64,000 bases of DNA. Origin: DAIQRJ01 sp963708795. GTDB lineage: Bacteria; Actinomycetota; Actinomycetes; Propionibacteriales; DAIQRJ01. The notes below the pieces were generated by a model that was not told the origin of the DNA, made no database searches, and was given only the letters and a program-made list of their open reading frames with translations. Of this stretch, positions 62,137 through 64,000 are shown in pieces. The DNA is taken from positions 409,063 through 473,062 of the forward strand of contig CAVPUH010000012.1 of the NCBI GenBank assembly GCA_963708795.1, in the 5' to 3' direction. The position numbers were made by a program, and so were the translations under genes. How positions within the stretch are numbered: the first letter of the stretch is position 1; every line of letters begins with the position of its first letter.

Positions 62137-63516
62137 GTGTCAGAGCAGCCGTACCAACCGTCGGGGGAGCCTGCGCACCTGCCGCAGGGATCCGGCCCCT
62201 TCCCGGATTACGGGCCGGCGCGCACCCAGGCCGTGGTGCCGACGGGCGCGGAACCGGATCGACCGCGAGCGGGAGCCGGCGGGGAACTCATCGGGCTGCT
62301 GGTCCTGGTCGGTGTCGCGATCGGGATGCTGGCCGGCCTCGTGACGTGGGCCCGATTCGGGCTCCACGACGGATCGGCTGCCTGGTTCGACTTCATCGGT
62401 GTCGACAACGTGCTCCTCATCGGTGTCGCGCTCGCCGTCGGCATCGGTCGGCGGCCTGGTCGCCGGGCGGTCGCGATCGCCACGTTCTCGCTGGTGCTGC
62501 TCGGGACCGCCGCCCTGGTGGGCCTGGTCCTCGGGCTCGCGTCGATCGGATACGCCGGCGATGTCGGAGCGGGCTTCGCCCAGTTCCTGCGGGTCGGCGG
62601 TTCGTTCGTCGTCTTCGCAGCCCTCGTCGTGTACGCGACGCACCTGTTCAGGGCGGTACCGGGCGTCCCGTTGTTCGGCCCGAAGGTCGCCCGGCCGGGG
62701 TACGGCCAGGGCGGGTACCCACAGCAGCCTGGGTCGCCGGGGCCCTACGGTCAGGGAACGCCGCCGCAGCCGTACGGCCAGGCCCAGCCGTACGGCCAGG
62801 CCCAGCCGTACGGCCAGCCGCAGCCGTACGGCCAGCCGCAGCCGTACGGCCAGCGAGCGCAGCCGTACGGCCAGCCGCAGCCGTACGGCCAGCCGCAGCC
62901 GCCGACGCCTCGCCAGCCGTCGGCCTACGGCCAGGGTCAGCCGCCGCCGCAGGGGCAGCCGCAGCCGCCTCCCTACGGGCAGCCTGCGCACCCGCAGGCC
63001 TACTGGCAGCCACAACCGTCCGCCCAGCCCGGATCCGCTCCGGCGCCCTATGGCGGCCCGGCTCAGCCGGCCACCGATACGACGCCGCCGGTCCCCGTCC
63101 CGACGACGTATCCGCCCCCGACGGCACCGCCCCCCGCATCACCGCACCCGTTCGCGCGTCCCACCGATGCGGACCCGCACGACGCGCCCGACGCGGTGGG
63201 GCCGAGCGAGCCGATTTCGTCCGACGGAGCGGCCGTCTCGATCGAGCAGTCTCAGGCCGAGCCACCGGCCGGGACCACCGACCCGGTTCCTGCTGCCGAC
63301 CCGGTCGACCCGGTCGAGCCGGCCGGAGCCTCGGGCCAAGGCTGGTTCTTCGACCGGTTCAGCGGTGAGTCGCGACCGTCGGCGCCGACGACCCGGGTAC
63401 TCCCGACCGACGACGCGACCGACGGGAGTGACCGAAGTGATGGCAGTGACGCGACCACCGGCGGTCCGGGCGAGCCCAGCCCGTCGAATCCGAAGGGCGA
63501 TCCCCGGCGAACCTGA
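62137..63516 (+). CDS. Pro/Gln/Gly-rich membrane protein with QPYGQ repeats
   Basis: A 459-residue protein. An N-terminal disordered segment (residues 1-45) is followed by three or four helices (IGLLVLVGVAIGMLAGLVTW, VLLIGVALAVGIG, AVAIATFSLVLLGTAALVGL, FVVFAALVVYATHLF) and a long low-complexity tail rich in Pro, Gln, Tyr and Gly, then Asp/Ser. Seven near-identical six-residue units lie in it. Such tails in actinobacterial membrane proteins are surface-exposed or phase-separating; function unknown. Upstream of GTG 62137 is GGGAGCGAG. It precedes whiB2 on the same strand. Confidence 0.75.
   Translation: MSEQPYQPSGEPAHLPQGSGPFPDYGPARTQAVVPTGAEPDRPRAGAGGELIGLLVLVGVAIGMLAGLVTWARFGLHDGSAAWFDFIGVDNVLLIGVALAVGIGRRPGRRAVAIATFSLVLLGTAALVGLVLGLASIGYAGDVGAGFAQFLRVGGSFVVFAALVVYATHLFRAVPGVPLFGPKVARPGYGQGGYPQQPGSPGPYGQGTPPQPYGQAQPYGQAQPYGQPQPYGQPQPYGQRAQPYGQPQPYGQPQPPTPRQPSAYGQGQPPPQGQPQPPPYGQPAHPQAYWQPQPSAQPGSAPAPYGGPAQPATDTTPPVPVPTTYPPPTAPPPASPHPFARPTDADPHDAPDAVGPSEPISSDGAAVSIEQSQAEPPAGTTDPVPAADPVDPVEPAGASGQGWFFDRFSGESRPSAPTTRVLPTDDATDGSDRSDGSDATTGGPGEPSPSNPKGDPRRT
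62767..62895 (+). repeat. seven 18-bp tandem repeats coding QPYGQ(A/P)
   Basis: Units of the form CAGCCGTACGGCCAGSCS begin at 62767, 62785, 62803, 62821, 62839, 62860 and 62878. A single extra GCG codon at 62857-62859 breaks the phase but keeps the reading frame. Copy number is likely to vary between strains. Confidence 0.85.
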
Positions 63517-63557
63517 GCCGGCGACCACCGGTCGGCATCGAGATCGAGTGACGGAAA

Positions 63558-63719
63558 GTAGTCGGTCGACTACAAGTCGTGGGGCGTGTAGCAGATCAGA
63601 GGTTGACTCGGAGGGATTTCAGGAATGTAATTCCACCAATGTCATTCCGGACGTCGCGACCGTCCGAGCCGACAGGCCCAGTACCGCCGGGCAACCAACA
63701 CGCCGGAACGACGTTCCGG
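63558..63719 (+). promoter_or_regulatory. whiB2 promoter with three palindromes
   Basis: GTAGTCG-GT-CGACTAC (63558-63573), then TTGACT (63603-63608), 17 bp, TGTAAT (63626-63631), with GGAAT-GTA-ATTCC (63622-63634) lying over the -10, a partial copy AATGTCATTCC (63638-63648), and in the leader CCGGAAC-GAC-GTTCCGG (63703-63719). This is a consensus-like promoter with several operators. The leader is about 100 nt. Confidence 0.6.
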
Positions 63720-63739
63720 TCGAGGGTCGAGGAGGCAGC

Positions 63740-64000
63740 ATGCCCGAACTGCGAGCGGTCCCCGCGCTGGTGTACGGGGGTGTGGACGGCGGCTTCGGTG
63801 GAACCGTGATTTCGCTCCCGGGTCCCCTGAGTGGCAGGAACATGCCTTGTGCGCTCAGACGGATCCGGAGGCGTTCTTCCCCGAGAAGAGGCGGCTCCAC
63901 ACGCGAGGCGAGGAAGGTCTTGCCTGTCCTGCGACGTGCGGGACCGCTGCCTTCAGTACGCGCTCGATCACGACGAGCGCTTCGGGATCTGGGGCGGCCT
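63740..64000 (+). CDS. whiB2: WhiB2-family Fe-S transcription factor, frameshifted, 3' truncated
   Basis: A WhiB2 (WhmD)-type regulator of sporulation/cell division. EWQEHALCAQTDPEAFFPEK with the first cluster Cys, GGSTREARKV, then CLSCDVRDRC (Cys-x2-Cys-x5-Cys) and LDHDERFGIWGGL with the GIWGG turn are all there, the last part running off the window. Three frameshifts (near 63810, 63885 and 63920) separate the pieces. ATG 63740 is chosen because GAGGAGG lies 5 nt upstream. It has its own complex promoter and is divergent in orientation from fbiA, as Rv3260c is from Rv3261. Confidence 0.85.
   Translation, partial: MPELRAVPALVYGGVDGGFGGTVISLPGPLSGRNMPCALRRIRRRSSPRRGGSTREARKVLPVLRRAGPLPSVRARSRRALRDLGRP

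Noticed and set aside
62767..62895. CRISPR-like repeat array
   Set aside because: The repeats are contiguous, in frame and coding, with no spacers or cas genes.

Overview
The window is about 70% G+C, with dense, often overlapping genes on both strands, GTG and TTG starts and actinobacterial hallmarks: a WhiB2-type regulator, cofactor F420 genes, tandem LytR-CpsA-Psr proteins, a DUF222/HNH protein and an AccA3/AccD5-type acyl-CoA carboxylase. It comes from an actinomycete that is not a close relative of Mycobacterium. I cannot name the genus. No rRNA, tRNA, CRISPR array, insertion sequence or prophage was recognised.

Layout. 1-8.7 kb: DUF222/HNH protein (cut by the left edge), two convergent citrate synthase paralogues, a PspC-like peptide, and a deoxyribose operon (deoC plus a full and a truncated aldehyde dehydrogenase). 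8.7-17 kb: phosphohexomutase, gamma-glutamylcyclotransferase-like protein, LpdA-type quinone reductase, ankyrin protein, Gly-rich membrane protein, AccA3-type biotin carboxylase. 17.1-25.8 kb: an accessory catabolic island (KduD-like SDR, cupin dioxygenase, TIM-barrel isomerase, two Gfo/Idh/MocA oxidoreductases, AraC regulator, PhyH dioxygenase, membrane proteins, an rRNA-type methyltransferase). 25.8-32 kb: maf, accD, ppc, birA. 32-35.5 kb: a Tat-exported GxGYxYP protein coupled to an APH-like kinase, GNAT, GtrA. 35.6-41.8 kb: purK-purE, pabB-pabC, UDP-glucose dehydrogenase, FadE25-like dehydrogenase. 41.9-53.1 kb: a cell-surface polymer cluster (two LCP proteins, two GT2 enzymes, an ABC exporter, two CDP-alcohol phosphotransferases, an F420-type oxidoreductase). 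53.1-64 kb: CNNM/CorC pair, TIGR03089, manC, DedA-like and CDP-alcohol membrane proteins, AlkA, fbiB, fbiA, a Pro/Gln-rich membrane protein and whiB2 (cut by the right edge).

The backbone is collinear, gene for gene and strand for strand, with Mycobacterium tuberculosis Rv3260c to Rv3308 as I remember that map. The accessory islands therefore stand out as insertions between conserved anchors.

Two window-wide properties matter. First, about twenty genes have a -10-like hexamer (TANNNT or CACAAT) only 6-8 nt before the start codon, the signature of leaderless transcription; it resolves several ambiguous starts. Second, many genes that should be intact (manC, birA, ppc, accD, fbiB, whiB2, LCP, ABC exporter) carry single-base frameshifts, while other long stretches have none. 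Catalytic motifs survive on both sides of each break, so I read these as sequencing or assembly indels rather than pseudogenes. Their coordinates below span the whole reconstructed gene.
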